NCBI GenBank assembly: GCA_019633425.1
Contig: WSUB01000199.1
Location: forward strand, 1 to 64,000
From: Tulasnella sp. 424
Taxonomy: Eukaryota > Basidiomycota > Agaricomycetes > Cantharellales > Tulasnellaceae
Reading direction: 5' to 3'
DNA length: 64,000 nt
Below the pieces are notes generated by a model. The model made no database searches and was not told where the DNA came from. It worked only from the letters and a program-made list of their open reading frames with translations. How positions within the stretch are numbered: position 1 is the stretch's first letter; every line of letters begins with the position of its first letter. Shown here piece after piece: positions 1-9,981 of the stretch. A program made the translations under genes and the position numbers.

Positions 1-129
1 GGGCGTTGTACAGTGTCGAGGCGGAGGTGAGTGTGGAACGATGTGATTGGTCGAAATCGGTCAAAATCGGTGTGCGGGCATAAGCGGGCATAAGCGGTCA
101 AAAACGGTCGCGACCCCGGGAGTGACGAA

Positions 130-331
130 GTTCCCGAACTCTACGGTCCACGTGGGAATCCACTCCCACCTCGACAGCGTAAAGTCAACTTGTTCGAGGA
201 TGTTCCCCCGAAAGGTCTCCTATACTTGTAATTCTTGAGCATTAGCTCTTCAACGGCGCCAAGAATCGAAGTCTGTGGCGCGCTGGCAGGTCCGGTGGCT
301 CTGAGGGTGCCGGGGCGGTTGACGCTTTCCG
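130..331. repeat. Left half of a duplicated intergenic unit (R, copy 0)
   Basis: This stretch matches 6395-6600 and, more weakly, 19140-19220, all in the same orientation. In the 19-kb copy it lies between the FBX5 promoter and the 3' end of the acidic-protein gene. It is therefore a piece of the duplicated F-box unit and not a gene. It ends in a short phrase, gctctgagggtgcc, which recurs at 803-816, so the following ORF fragment interrupts the unit. Bases 1-129 show no gene. Confidence 0.6.
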
Positions 332-826
332 GTATCCGAGAAAACCACCACCTCGTCCACAAGGAGTTCCGAACGGCTCGAAAGCCTGAAGGCGCGGGCG
401 CTGGAAGAAGATATCTACCGAGCGTTGAACCTCCCACACGTTCCTTATTATTCCCCTTCACCATCTTCGCGAGGCGATAGCCCGCTACCATCACCTCCGT
501 TTACGTTCCAAGATTATTCTTCATCTCCTAGATCTTCAGTGCTATCATCACCGTCCTCGCCTCGTGCGAAATACGCGGGGATCAACGTCGACCCGCAGAA
601 CCGACTGGAATTCGACGTCCGTCGGACCTTGGAAGAGCTCAGTTTGGTGGAGGAGGAGGTTTGGGGTAAAGGTCGAGTCCAGGCTTGGGAGAAGGAGCCG
701 GATTTGGAGAATATGGATGATGCTGCGATGGGCTTGGAGACGCTCGTTCGCGTGGAGAGGAAGAAGAGGGGTAAGACTAGACCCGAGAGGAGAGGCCCCA
801 TAGCTCTGAGGGTGCCGAGGCGGTAG
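332..826 (+). pseudogene. Inserted coding fragment of unknown gene (Ser/Pro-rich plus acidic helix)
   Basis: A reading frame is open across this stretch and ends in a stop at 824-826. It runs in from the left without its own ATG. It encodes a Ser/Thr-rich start, a basic-acidic helix around LKARALEEDIYRAL, a Ser/Pro-rich linker and a charged tail with LEFDVRRTLEELSLVEEEVW. Composition looks like real protein. The fragment is bounded on both sides by the same gctctgagggtgcc phrase, so it was inserted into repeat unit R. No start, intron or partner exon was found. It is probably a captured or displaced piece of another gene. I do not recognise the family. Confidence 0.45.
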
Positions 827-1075
827 ACCCGCTTTCCTTGTCACCGTTCCCTGCATATGTCGTACATCCCTTGTGTTCCTTTTTTGTTGTTGTTTCAAAA
901 ACGGACGCTCTATGGACACTCCTTTCCTTTTTTTTTCTTACATGCAGTAGTACTGAAATTGTTTGTTCATCATGAGTGTTGTTATTGTTGTTGTTGTCTG
1001 TGTTTGTGTTTTAGAAATGAATAAACCCCAAATAGGTCGTCCAAAGAGTATTGGGGGAATTTGTGTGTCTTGTGT
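799..1075 (-). repeat. R copy 0, right half: decayed 3' end of the acidic-protein gene
   Basis: This continues unit R after the inserted fragment. Read on the minus strand near 1030-1060 it still encodes SLDDLFG, the counterpart of the FLDDLLG C-terminus of the gene at 19365-20230. The downstream flank also matches 3752-4000, 6540-6800 and 19150-19410, for example around the phrase ctgaaattgtttgttca. It is a relic of the neighbouring gene carried along in F-box duplication. Confidence 0.6.
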
Positions 1076-1164
1076 TTCGGACACGTTCGCGGGCTAGCAA
1101 GTTGTGGGGGAGGTGGTACCATACCTGTCCTCTCCATCTCGTTCAGGATCCAATGCCTGAGATC

Positions 1165-1625
1165 GAGCATGCTGGTTGGTTTGCGGGAACGTGTTAACTT
1201 TCACAAATGGAATTCTTGTACTCGGGGCACATACATCTACTGGCCATGAATTCTGGGGAACAAATCACGCAATCAAGAATTACTTTGGGTTCATTACAAG
1301 GAAGACGGCTAAATCGCCCATGTGGCCTCTTCTTCAAGGACAGCCTCCGATCCATGTCGAGCATCGCTCGACTCAAGGTGGGGGCTATCTTTATCACACG
1401 CTACCGGGCGAGCAGGTCGGGATAGCGAGAGTAAGTACCTTGCTTGTCCGTATACATCCTCAGAATTCAACAAGCGATATCAGGAATGCTATTTGGTTTG
1501 TCAAACTTTCACAGATGGAATCTTTCTACTCGATGCATATACATCTACCAGCAGTGAATTTTAGGGAACAAGTCACATAATCAACAATTGGTTTGGATTC
1601 ATTCCCAAAAAGACCGCTAAACCTC
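1165..1625 (-). repeat. Two stacked F-box gene 3' flanks, including a lost-gene remnant
   Basis: The stretch contains two related copies of the sequence that follows F-box genes (about 1190-1390 and 1490-1625). Shared phrases are tctactggccatgaattct and catcgctcgactc. Similar flanks occur at 4320-4490, 7140-7220, 9770-9980 and 15770-15895. The first copy includes the last codons of an F-box gene whose body is gone. The second is the true 3' flank of FBX1. Confidence 0.5.
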
Positions 1626-3476
1626 CTATGCGAGCTCCTCTTCGGGGTCAGCCTCCGATCCACGTCCGGCATCGCTCGACTCCCAGTTCAACCAACGGCC
1701 CTCTGCTTCATCGAATAGTCGACCGGTTGGCCCCGTCACAACCAGTTTCGGCGGATCCTGTACACCGCCTTGAATGAAAATCTCGCGTCGCTTGTCCAGC
1801 ATGGTTTTAACTGCTTCTTCCACATCTCTTTCGAACCATAACTTTGGTTCGTCAATGTAAAATTCGAAGCTGAGTCTCTCCATATGTGAAGCTCGAGGAC
1901 TGGTGGAGGTTGAAGATGGCGCTTCAGTAGAGAGGCAATCCATGACTTGGCGAGCGACCTCAACCAAGCTCACCACCCTGAAGATTCGGAGTGATGGGGT
2001 AGCATCAAGGACCTCGTCCCAAAATTCAAGCCCCGCCGTTTCAAGTTGATCATCCCAGAAGGGAACGTCGAGATCCACCGGGAGTGCAAATGGGGCAAGG
2101 TGTGTTAGGATGTCCTCGGGAAGTACATCGTCCGATAAATGTCGATTCCTCAACGTGATGTCCAGTTGTCTGGCCCCACTGCCCTCCGCTCCGACAGTAA
2201 TCTTTCGCTCACCAAACTCTACTCTCCACGCGGCGGAAGGTCCTGCATTGCGGAGGACAGAATGCAGAGGTGCGTCCTCTGGTCGATTCGTTGACGCAGA
2301 TGGCCACGTCGCTAGGACAGTGAAGATCACCTGTCCATCAATATTAATATTGCTATAGAACCTCCTGCTATCGTAGCGTAATGCCAGGTTTTCCAACTGC
2401 GGCGCTCGAATCTGAGCTAGTAAAGGTATACATTCTCGTTCATCCCCCGTAACTGCATTCGCAAACTCCAGACACTGGAGGTTTGGTAAGTCGATGATGG
2501 GGGCGTCAAAAGAAGCTGGAGGATCCGTGTCATTAACTAGATTTTGGACCTTCAGCTCGACAAGATGAGGGATGAGTCGGAGGAGAGATTCAAGGTCATG
2601 CGAGGAGTATGAATCCATGGAAAGAAGGTCAAGATGAAGTGTTCGAAGATGTATTGGGGAGTTCAAGGAAGGGGTTACCGGGAGGTAGGGCATGATTGGT
2701 AAATGAACCTCTTGTAGATTTTGACATTGCGCAAGGTTGAACCTCCAGTTCTCACTCATCGTCTCGGGATACTCCGACAGATGAACTCTGAGGTATTTGA
2801 GATGCGGGAAGTGGCTCGTGCACAATGCTTGCCAAACAGAATCTTCGCCGCAGCGTTTGAGGTCGATACCTGTCCACCTTCCGGCATGACGTTGCACGAG
2901 ATTTTTGAAAGCATCCGGATTCGTATAACCCACGTCATCCGGCCAATCCAGGCGAAGAGGAAGGATTCCGGCCCTCCGGATCTGCAGCTCAACACCCTCC
3001 ATCGGAGGCGTGATATCCGTCCAGAAATGTGGATCGGATTTGATGGTTTGCCACCATTGCCACGCTACTTGGGCCAGCATTTGCAACGACTTTGTCCTGT
3101 GAGGCTGGTCATCGTTGACACACTTGATCAATATAGCGGACAGGACCTCCGACGGGAGCTCGTTGATAGGAATGAGGGTGTTGCGTTGTCGACGGAAAAG
3201 CGCTGCTCGTTTTCGCGCAGCCAGCTGGAGAGCCTCGCCGGCGATTTGGTGGCGCCAGGCGATGCGATCGAGGTGAGTCATTCCGGACTCCTTATTTTGG
3301 CTTCTGATATTGGATCGGAACCAATTTAAATTTTGCAGTTGTGGACTAAATTATCGATATGAGACGTACTTTTCGTTGCCGGGCTCGTCTTGTTCCATTG
3401 CCTTAATAAGGAGGGCCAAGGCTTGGTCTACTACCTCGGGTGGTGGTGGCAATGGAGGAGATGGTTTGGAAGTCAT
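1626..3476 (-). CDS. F-box-like protein FBX1 (intact member of the array)
   Basis: Two exons, complement of 1626-3303 and 3370-3476, give 594 residues. Exon 1 starts at MTSKPSPP and ends at a GTACGT donor. The acceptor ATCAG restores the frame exactly (phase 2, 66-bp intron). Residues about 75-135 match an F-box-like domain: INELPSEVLSAIL, then WQWWQTIKSDPHFW. The rest has leucine-rich-like strands (LRTLHLDLLSM, LRIFRVVSLVEVA) that in this family would bind substrates. By family knowledge it is likely a substrate adaptor of an SCF ubiquitin ligase, but no substrate can be inferred. It shares intron position, exon sizes and sequence with seven other genes in the window. No stop or frameshift is seen, so it is probably functional. 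Confidence 0.85.
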
Positions 3477-3510
3477 AGATTGGGAGTATGTATATGATGA
3501 AGATGTATAG

Positions 3511-3525
3511 TGCTGTTGGGTCTCC
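3511..3525 (-). promoter_or_regulatory. Conserved F-box promoter motif, FBX1 copy
   Basis: The plus-strand phrase tgctgttgggtctcc lies about 35 bp upstream of the FBX1 start. The same phrase recurs just upstream of FBX3, FBX4 and FBX5, with one change upstream of FBX6 and in altered form upstream of FBX2, FBX7 and FBX8. Its conservation while neighbouring bases drift suggests a core promoter or 5'UTR element, although common descent also explains it. Confidence 0.4.
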
Positions 3526-3749
3526 TTAGCGAGCAGTCCTAGGTGGATAGCAGTGTCTGTTGACAATTACGTAAAGGTTGACTCCACGGTTCGGCGTCCG
3601 TCGGGACGAAGCGAAAAAATGTACCTGGTACCTTTGAAAGCCCTCTATACAACCAACCCCACACAAGCCGTATTTACTACTATTCTTCCTCCCGTAATCA
3701 TTCCATCTGAATCAACGTAGTGTCGGCGCCCTTCGACTAGTGCCACTTC

Positions 3750-4010
3750 CACATAGCTCTGAGGGTGCCGAGGCGGTAGACCCACTTTTCGTCAGGCCCC
3801 TGTTGCATACGTCATGTTTTGTTGTTCCAGAAACGGACACTCTATGGACCCTCCTTTCTCTTGTCAACACGCAGTAGTACTGAAATTGTTTGTTCATTAC
3901 GAGTGGTGGTGTTATTGTTGTTGGTGTTTTAGAAATGAATCAACCTCAGTAGGTCGTCCAGAGAGTCTTGGTTTTGGGGTTAAAGGTTTGCCTTCGACGT
4001 GCCTAAGGGG
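3750..4010 (-). repeat. R copy 1: decayed 3' end of the acidic-protein gene upstream of FBX1
   Basis: This matches 799-1075 and 6540-6800 closely and 19150-19438 more distantly. It lies about 275 bp beyond the FBX1 start, the same offset at which the true gene ends beyond the FBX5 start. The coding end is frameshifted here (a DDLL-like phrase is no longer in frame). The flanks 3477-3750 and 4010-4486 hold the FBX1 promoter and the FBX2 3' flank; no other gene is seen. Confidence 0.6.
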
Positions 4011-4486
4011 ATCAAGTCAAATTAGAGCGGATTGGCCGTGAGTCCAAGGTGTGTGCCGTCCGGTGGGATATATCCAAGTGAAGTCCTTTCACATACGCAC
4101 TCTTCACCAAGTATATCATCGACGTACCCGACCAGGGATTGATCACCAGCTCTCGCTGTCGAATTTCAGGGGAGGGCCCTCATTACTACACCGTTTACAA
4201 GTATGGAAGTCAGGGGAGAGATAGAGGGTATCATGCTCGCCTATATCCAAACCTTAGGATTCAACAACTCACATCGGGCACTATAGTTAACTCGCTGAAA
4301 ATGGTTGTCATACTTTCACAGGTGGCATCCATCCACTCGGTGCACAGACATCTACCGGCCATCAATTGTAGGAAACAAGTCACTCAGTCACAACTACTTT
4401 GGAGTCATTACAGGAAATGCCACTAAATCGTCCATGTGAGCTCCTCTTCAGGGACAGCCCCCGATCCATGTCGGGCATCGCTCGAC

Positions 4487-6271
4487 TCAAGAGTCCAGCC
4501 AAAGGCCCTCTGTTTCATCAAATAGTGGACCAGTTGGACCCGTCACAACCAGTTTCGGCGGATCGAGTACGCCGCCTTGGATGAAAATGTCGCGCCTTTT
4601 GTCCAACATTGTTTTAACTGCTTCTTCCTCGTTTTCCCCTGCTGACCACGTAACCAGATCCTCCTCGTCAGGGTCGAAGCGAAGTTTCTCCAGAAATGGA
4701 GCTCTGGGGCTGATGGTGCTTGATAATGGCGCCTTGGTAGAGAGGCGGTCCATGACTTGTTGAGCGATATCGAGCGGGCTCGTCAGGATGACGGATCGCA
4801 GTGAAGGCGTGGTATCCAGTACCTCGTCCCAAAATTCGGGCCCGTGGGTCTCGTCCCACCATATCACATGAAGATCGACAGGAAGTGGAAATGTGGTGGG
4901 AGGTGATAGAATGTAGCTGGAAATGTCGTCCTTCATTGAGTAGTCACTGATTTCCATTGAGATATCCAGTCGCCCATTCCCGGTGCCCATTGCTTTGATC
5001 CGAATCCGTCCCTCCGAAATTTCTACCCTCCACGACGCGGAAGGGCCAGCATTGCGGAGGACGGAATGGAGGGGGGCATCCATGGCTTGGTTCAATGACA
5101 GGACCGGCCGTTCCACCAGTACGTTGAAAATCGTTTCTCTAGTCAAGCCATTGAACGCTCTTTCAGGGTCGAAATCGTAGTATAAGCCCAATTCTTCCAA
5201 TTGCGGTGACCGAATTTGAGCTAATACAGGTATTCAATTGTTTTCTTCTCCCAAGAATGCATTGGCAAACTCCAGACGCCGAAGCATTGGTAGGTCGATG
5301 ATGGGGGCGTCACCGGAGGATAGAGGGCTTACGTCATGATAGAGATTTTTTACCTCTAGCTCGATAAGATGAGGGGTAAACCGGAGCAGAGATACGATAT
5401 CGGATGAAGGGTGTGAATTCTTTGAATCGAGGTCGAGATGAAGGATCCGGAGAAACGCCGGAGAGCTTGAGGAAACGGAGGAGGGAAAGTAGGGCATAAT
5501 CGGTAGACGCGCCTCTTCCAGGTTTGGACATTGCGCGATATTGAACCTCCAGTCCCCGGTGCCTATCCCTCGGATTGAATCAACTTTGAGATATTTGAGA
5601 CGCGGAAAATGGCTCGTGCACAGCAGTTGCAGGCTAACATTCCCAGAGGGGCCCATGAGGTCGATACCCGTCCACCTTGCTGAATGAAGTTGAAGCAGAC
5701 CTTTAAGCGCTTCGTGGTCGTTATCACCCACGCTAAACTGCCAATACACACGAAGGGGAAGGATTCCTGCCTTCCGAATTTGCAGCTCAGCACCCTCCCT
5801 CGGAGGTGTGATGTACGTCCAGAATTGTGGATCAGACTTGATGGTTTGCCACCACTGCCACGATACTTGAGCCAACACTTGCAATGCCTTTATCCTGCGA
5901 GGTTGACTCTTGTCGACAGCCTCGATTAATATCGCGGAAAGCACCTCTGATGGGAGACGGTTGAATGGGATGAAGGCGTTGTGCTGGCGGCGGAAGAGCG
6001 CTGCCCGTGTTTGGGCGGCAAGCTGAAGAGCTTCGCCTGCGACTTGATGGCGCCATGCTAGACGATCGAGGTGAGCCATGCCGAACTCGATAGCCAGGTC
6101 TCTGTTAATGGGTCAGGGGCGATTTTCAGTTGCTGAACAAACTATTGAGCTTAAGACGCACTCTTCGGAGCCGGCAGGATTGCTCTCGTCCATTGCTTTG
6201 AGAAGGAGATCGAGGGCTTGGGCTACTGCTTCGGGTGCTGGCGGCGCAGGACGAGGTGGTTCAGAAGTCAT
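4487..6271 (-). pseudogene. F-box-like gene FBX2, broken by one in-frame TGA
   Basis: Exons are complement of 4487-6101 and 6162-6271, with a 60-bp intron and donor GTGCGT. The F-box (FNRLPSEVLSAIL, WQWWQTIKSDPQFW) and the C-terminal half are both well preserved. They are in the same frame and separated only by a TGA at 5234-5236, codon 326. Paralogues have a tryptophan codon there (EEEWIPLLAQIR), so TGG to TGA explains the break. Without the stop the protein would have 574 residues. Either this is a recent pseudogene or it makes a 325-residue F-box protein that lacks its C-terminal half. The clean C-terminal half argues that the stop is young. Confidence 0.85.
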
Positions 6272-6394
6272 AGATTGGGGTATGTTGGAGTATTTGGTCA
6301 GTATGGTTATGGTGGGTCTAGATCTCCTTAGAGAGCTGTTCGATGAGCAATGTCTGCTAAAAACGGAGCACTCTCACAAGAACAGTCTCCCGGT

Positions 6395-6820
6395 TTGAAC
6401 TCTACTATCTACGTGGGAATCCACTCCTACTCCGACCACGTAAAGTCAACTTGTTCAAGGAGGTCCCCCCCCCCAAAACGTCTCCGATACTCGCAATTTT
6501 TGAGCTTTACTTCTTCCACGGCGCCAAGAATCGAAGTTCGCGGCACGCTAACAGGCCCCGTGGCTCCGAGGGTGCAGAGGCGGTGGACCCTCTTTCTATC
6601 GTGCCCGCGTCGCGCACATCATGTTTTATTGTGTCCGAAATATACGCTCTAGATCTATGGACTTTTCTTTTACAAAATGCAATCGTACTGAAATTGTTTG
6701 TTCACTATGAGTGCTGTTGTTCTTTGCGTTTTGTGAATAGACTAGGCCCCAGTAGGTCGTCCAGAAAGCTGTGGTCGTTGTGTGGTTTGGCTTCGATGTT
6801 CCGGCGGGGTGGGGAGTGGG
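6395..6820 (-). repeat. R copy 2: neighbour gene 3' end carried upstream of FBX2
   Basis: This is the fullest of the three R copies. The minus strand near 6740-6800 still reads IEAKPHNDHSFLDDLLG, close to the true C-terminus VEVKPQTDQDFLDDLLG of the gene at 19365-20230. The outer part matches 130-331. A C-run sits at 6467-6474. Bases 6821-7219 are the 3' flank of FBX3 and hold no gene that I can see. Confidence 0.65.
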
Positions 6821-7219
6821 ATCAAGCCAAATTAAGAATGGATCGGTCATGAGTCCAAGGTCGGCGTCGTCCGCTTGAAACCAGTCGATCTAGAGTCATG
6901 GTAGACTGCGACAGGTCCAAGTGAAGGGCTTCATGTACTCATCATAAGTGTGTCATCGGCGTCTTAATTAATACCAGTCCTCGCTCTCGAACTCCAGAAG
7001 AGGGCCCTTATTACTACACGTTCACGGGCTCGCAGATCGGGAGGGAGACGATATCATGCCTGTCCGTCTCCACCTACTTCAGGATTTAATGACTGAGATC
7101 AAGCATGCCCGTTGGTTTGGGGGAAAGGTTTGTCGAACTTTCGCAGGTGGGATCCTTCTACTCGGTGCACATACACCTACCGGCCATGAATTCTAGGGAA
7201 TAAGTCACGCAATCAACAA

Positions 7220-9350
7220 TTACCATTCCTGGAAAGACTCCCAAATTTCCCACATGAACCCCTCTCCGGACTCGGGCTCCGCTCCGGGGACAGCGGCATC
7301 GCTCGGCTCCCAGTCTAACCAACGGCCCTCTGCTTCATCAAATAGTCGACCACTTGGCGCCTTCACAACTAGTCTCGGCGGATTGATTACGCCGCCTTGG
7401 ATGAAAATGTCGCGTCGTTTATCCAACATGGTTTTCACCGTTTCTCCTACATCAACATCACCTTCTGACCATACCCAGAAACTTGCACTGCCGTCCTCCT
7501 CTAATCTAAAGCTGAGCTTCTCCAGATGTGGAGCTCTAGGGTTGGTAGAGCTTGAAGATGGAAATTTGGTCGAGAGGCGATCCATGACTTCGCGAGCGGT
7601 ACGCACCGGGCTGACCAAAGCGAAGGTTCGGAGTGATGGGGTAGCATCCAGGACCTCGTCCCAAAAGTCAAGCTCCGCGGGTACACCATGCGGGATATAA
7701 ACGCTGAGATCGAGAGGAAGTCCGAATGGCGCAAGGTTTGTTAGGATGCCCCTGGGAATTTCATGGTTCGATATAGGTCGATTGTTCAACTTGATGTACA
7801 GTCTTCCTGGCCCCCTGCCCTCCGCTGTGACAGTAATAGCTCGCGTCCAAAAATCTACTTTGCACGCAACTGAGGGTCCTGCATTGCGGAGGACAGAATG
7901 CAGGGGTGCGTCCTCCGGTCGATTCGTTGACGCAGATGGCCAGGTCACCAGGGCAGCGAAAATCGTCTGTCCACCGATGGCAAACCGTCCGTCATCGTCC
8001 AAATCGTACTGCAAGCCCAAATTTTCCAACCGTGGGGCCCGAATCTGAGCTAGTAAAGGTATCCAATCGTCTTCCTCTCCCGTAACTGCATTCGAAAACT
8101 CCAGACACCGGAGGTTTGGTAGGTCGATGATGGGCGCGTTGACGGCACAAGGGGAGGCCGGTAATGTCCGGAATCCGAACATGCGGCGGATGTGTGGGAA
8201 ACGAGTGCCCATGTCCCGGGCATGTTTAAATTCGGGAAACGTACGTAGTTTTCTCAGCTAAAATCAATCCGATTAGCTTAGTTTAGCAGAAAATGCTCGG
8301 GTCGTATTTTGGACTCGGAAACGGCCCGAACATGGGCTGCTCTCTCTCACATATTGGCGCCGTGTTCGGAGCCGGAACATTACCACTCTCCCCTTGTGCG
8401 GGGGCTGGAGGATTTGTGTCATCGAATAGACTTTCCAACTTCAGCTCGACTAGCTGAGGGGTGGATCGGAGCAAAGATTCAAGGTCATACGATGAGTATG
8501 ATTTCGCTGAATAAAAGTTAAGATGAAGCGTTCGAAGATGGATTGGAGAGTTTGAGGAAGGGGTTATCGGGAGATGGGGCATGATCGGTAAATGAACCTC
8601 TTGTAGATTTTGGCATTGCGCAAGGTTGAACCTCCAGTTTTCGCTCATCGTCATGGGATATGACAACGGATGGACTCTGAGGTATTTGAGATGCGGGAAG
8701 TGGTTCGTGCACAATGCTTGCAAGCCAGCATCCTTGCCGTGGTGTTGGAGCTGGATACCTGTCCACCTTCTTGCATGTCGTTGAATGAGATCTTTGAAAG
8801 CATCATCATCCGTCCAATACAGGCGCAGGGGAAGGATTCCTGCCTTCCGAATCTGCAGCTCAACGCGCTCCATCGGAGGCGTGATATGCGTCCAGAAATT
8901 CGGGTCGGACTTGATGGTTTGCCACCATTGCCACGCTACTTGGGCCAGCGTTTGCAATGCCTTTATCCCTTGAGGTTGGTTGTCGCTGACAGACTTGATC
9001 AATATTGCGGAAAGCAACTCTGACGGGAGCTGGTTGATAGGAATTAGGGCGTTGCGCTGCCGGCGGAAGAGCGCTGCCCGTGTTTGCGCGGCCACTTGGA
9101 GAGCCTCGCCTGCGACTTGATGGCACGAGGCAAGGCAATCGAGGCGATTCATCTTGGACTCCATATCTTCACCTCTGATACTGGATCAGAAGCCATTTTC
9201 AGCTACGGACCAGACTATTGATTTTCATGACTATAAGACGTACTTTTCGCCACCAGGCTGGCCTTGTTCCATTGCGTTAAGAAGGAGGGCCAGGACTTGG
9301 TCTACTGTCTTGGGCGGTGGTGGTGCCGGAGGAGATGGTTTGGATGTCAT
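7220..9350 (-). pseudogene. F-box-like gene FBX3, split by a 253-bp transposon
   Basis: Exons are complement of 7220-9174 and 9244-9350 (intron 69 bp). The frame from the start reads through the F-box (INQLPSELLSAIL) to LFDDTNPPAP and then runs into foreign sequence. The downstream half resumes at VNAPIIDLPNL. Removing 8146-8398 plus one copy of the 3-bp repeat CGG gives a 602-codon frame with no stop and the expected PPAPVNAPIIDL. So a single insertion broke the gene. A truncated product of about 337 residues ending in element-coded residues remains possible. Confidence 0.85.
8146..8398. mobile_element. MITE-A copy 1 (253 bp, CACAAGGGG termini, 3-bp TSD) inside FBX3
   Basis: The ends are inverted repeats: CACAAGGGGAG at the left and CTCCCCTTGTG at the right, extending imperfectly through GTAATGT/ACATTAC. 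The flanks 8143-8145 and 8399-8401 are both CGG, a 3-bp target duplication. There is no coding capacity, so it is non-autonomous. Termini starting CAC with 3-bp duplications fit the CACTA/EnSpm superfamily (inference). Other copies are at 9485-9666, 11917-12170, 41007-41040, 45211-45397 and 62184-62420. Confidence 0.85.
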
Positions 9351-9386
9351 AGAGTGGGGAGTATGTAGACGATGAAGATGTATAGT

Positions 9387-9410
9387 GCTGTTGGGTCTCC
9401 TTATATAGCG
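9387..9410 (-). promoter_or_regulatory. FBX3 promoter: conserved motif and TATA-like box
   Basis: The conserved phrase gctgttgggtctcc is followed by ttatatagcgg, a TATA-like box about 52 bp upstream of the FBX3 ATG. FBX4 has the same pair. FBX1 keeps the first phrase but has lost the TATA-like part. Confidence 0.45.
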
Positions 9411-9484
9411 GGTGATCCTCGACGGAGGGCGGTTAGGTACAGAGTAGTAGTGTTTGTCACGATTATGTAAGGGAGTTGGGGTCC

Positions 9485-9666
9485 GCGGCGGCAATGTGCG
9501 AGACACCGCAGACCATGTTCCAAAGCCGAAACACGATGCGATCATTCCCTGCTAAATGTACTAATCGGTCTGATTTCCGCTGAGGACTACGTATATTTTC
9601 CGAGTCCTGGACATGGGCGGTCATCTCCCACACATCCGTCGCGTGTTCGGATTTCGGACATTGCCC
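9485..9666. mobile_element. MITE-A copy 2, both ends truncated
   Basis: The inner sequence matches 11950-12155, including cggcggcaatgtg, gatgcgatcattcc and cgcgtgttcggatttcgga. The left terminus is missing and the right one is replaced by F-box exon 1 sequence. It is a remnant and cannot be active. Confidence 0.7.
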
Positions 9667-9981
9667 ATTTTCAGCTGTGGGACTAAAGTATCGATTATGA
9701 GGCGTACTTTTCGTTGCCGGGCTCGCCTGCTCCATTGCCTTGTCCGTATACACCCTCAGGACTCAACAACCGATATCGGGAGTGCAATTGGCTCGTCCGA
9801 CGAAGAAACTTTAACAGACGGCATCCTTGTACTCGGTCCACAAATATATACCAGCCATGAATTCTAGGAACAAGCCACGCAATCACAATTACTCTGGATG
9901 AATTACACGAAAATTACAAGACAGCGCTAGTGTGAGCTTCTCCTCGGGGGCAGTTCAGGATCCACGTTGAGCATCGCTCGC
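9667..9981 (-). pseudogene. Remnant of a deleted F-box gene (exon 1 end joined to 3' flank)
   Basis: Bases 9667-9741 match the FBX1 exon 1/intron junction at 3334-3405, including acttttcgttgccgggctcg. The sequence then passes directly into the F-box 3' flank type seen at 1445-1600 (cttgtccgtatacaycctca). The whole second exon is missing. The site is best read as an F-box gene removed by deletion or unequal exchange, with only its edges left. Confidence 0.6.

Noticed and set aside
2721..3329. Long plus-strand frame antisense to FBX1 (and similar ones opposite FBX3, FBX4 and FBX6)
   Set aside because: They mirror the coding exon in the opposite strand and recur only because the paralogues share sequence.
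5234..5236. Possibility that the TGA codons in FBX2 and FBX7 are recoded or read through
   Set aside because: The two stops lie at different codons, intact paralogues have ordinary sense codons there, and no recoding signal is apparent. Simple nonsense mutation is enough.
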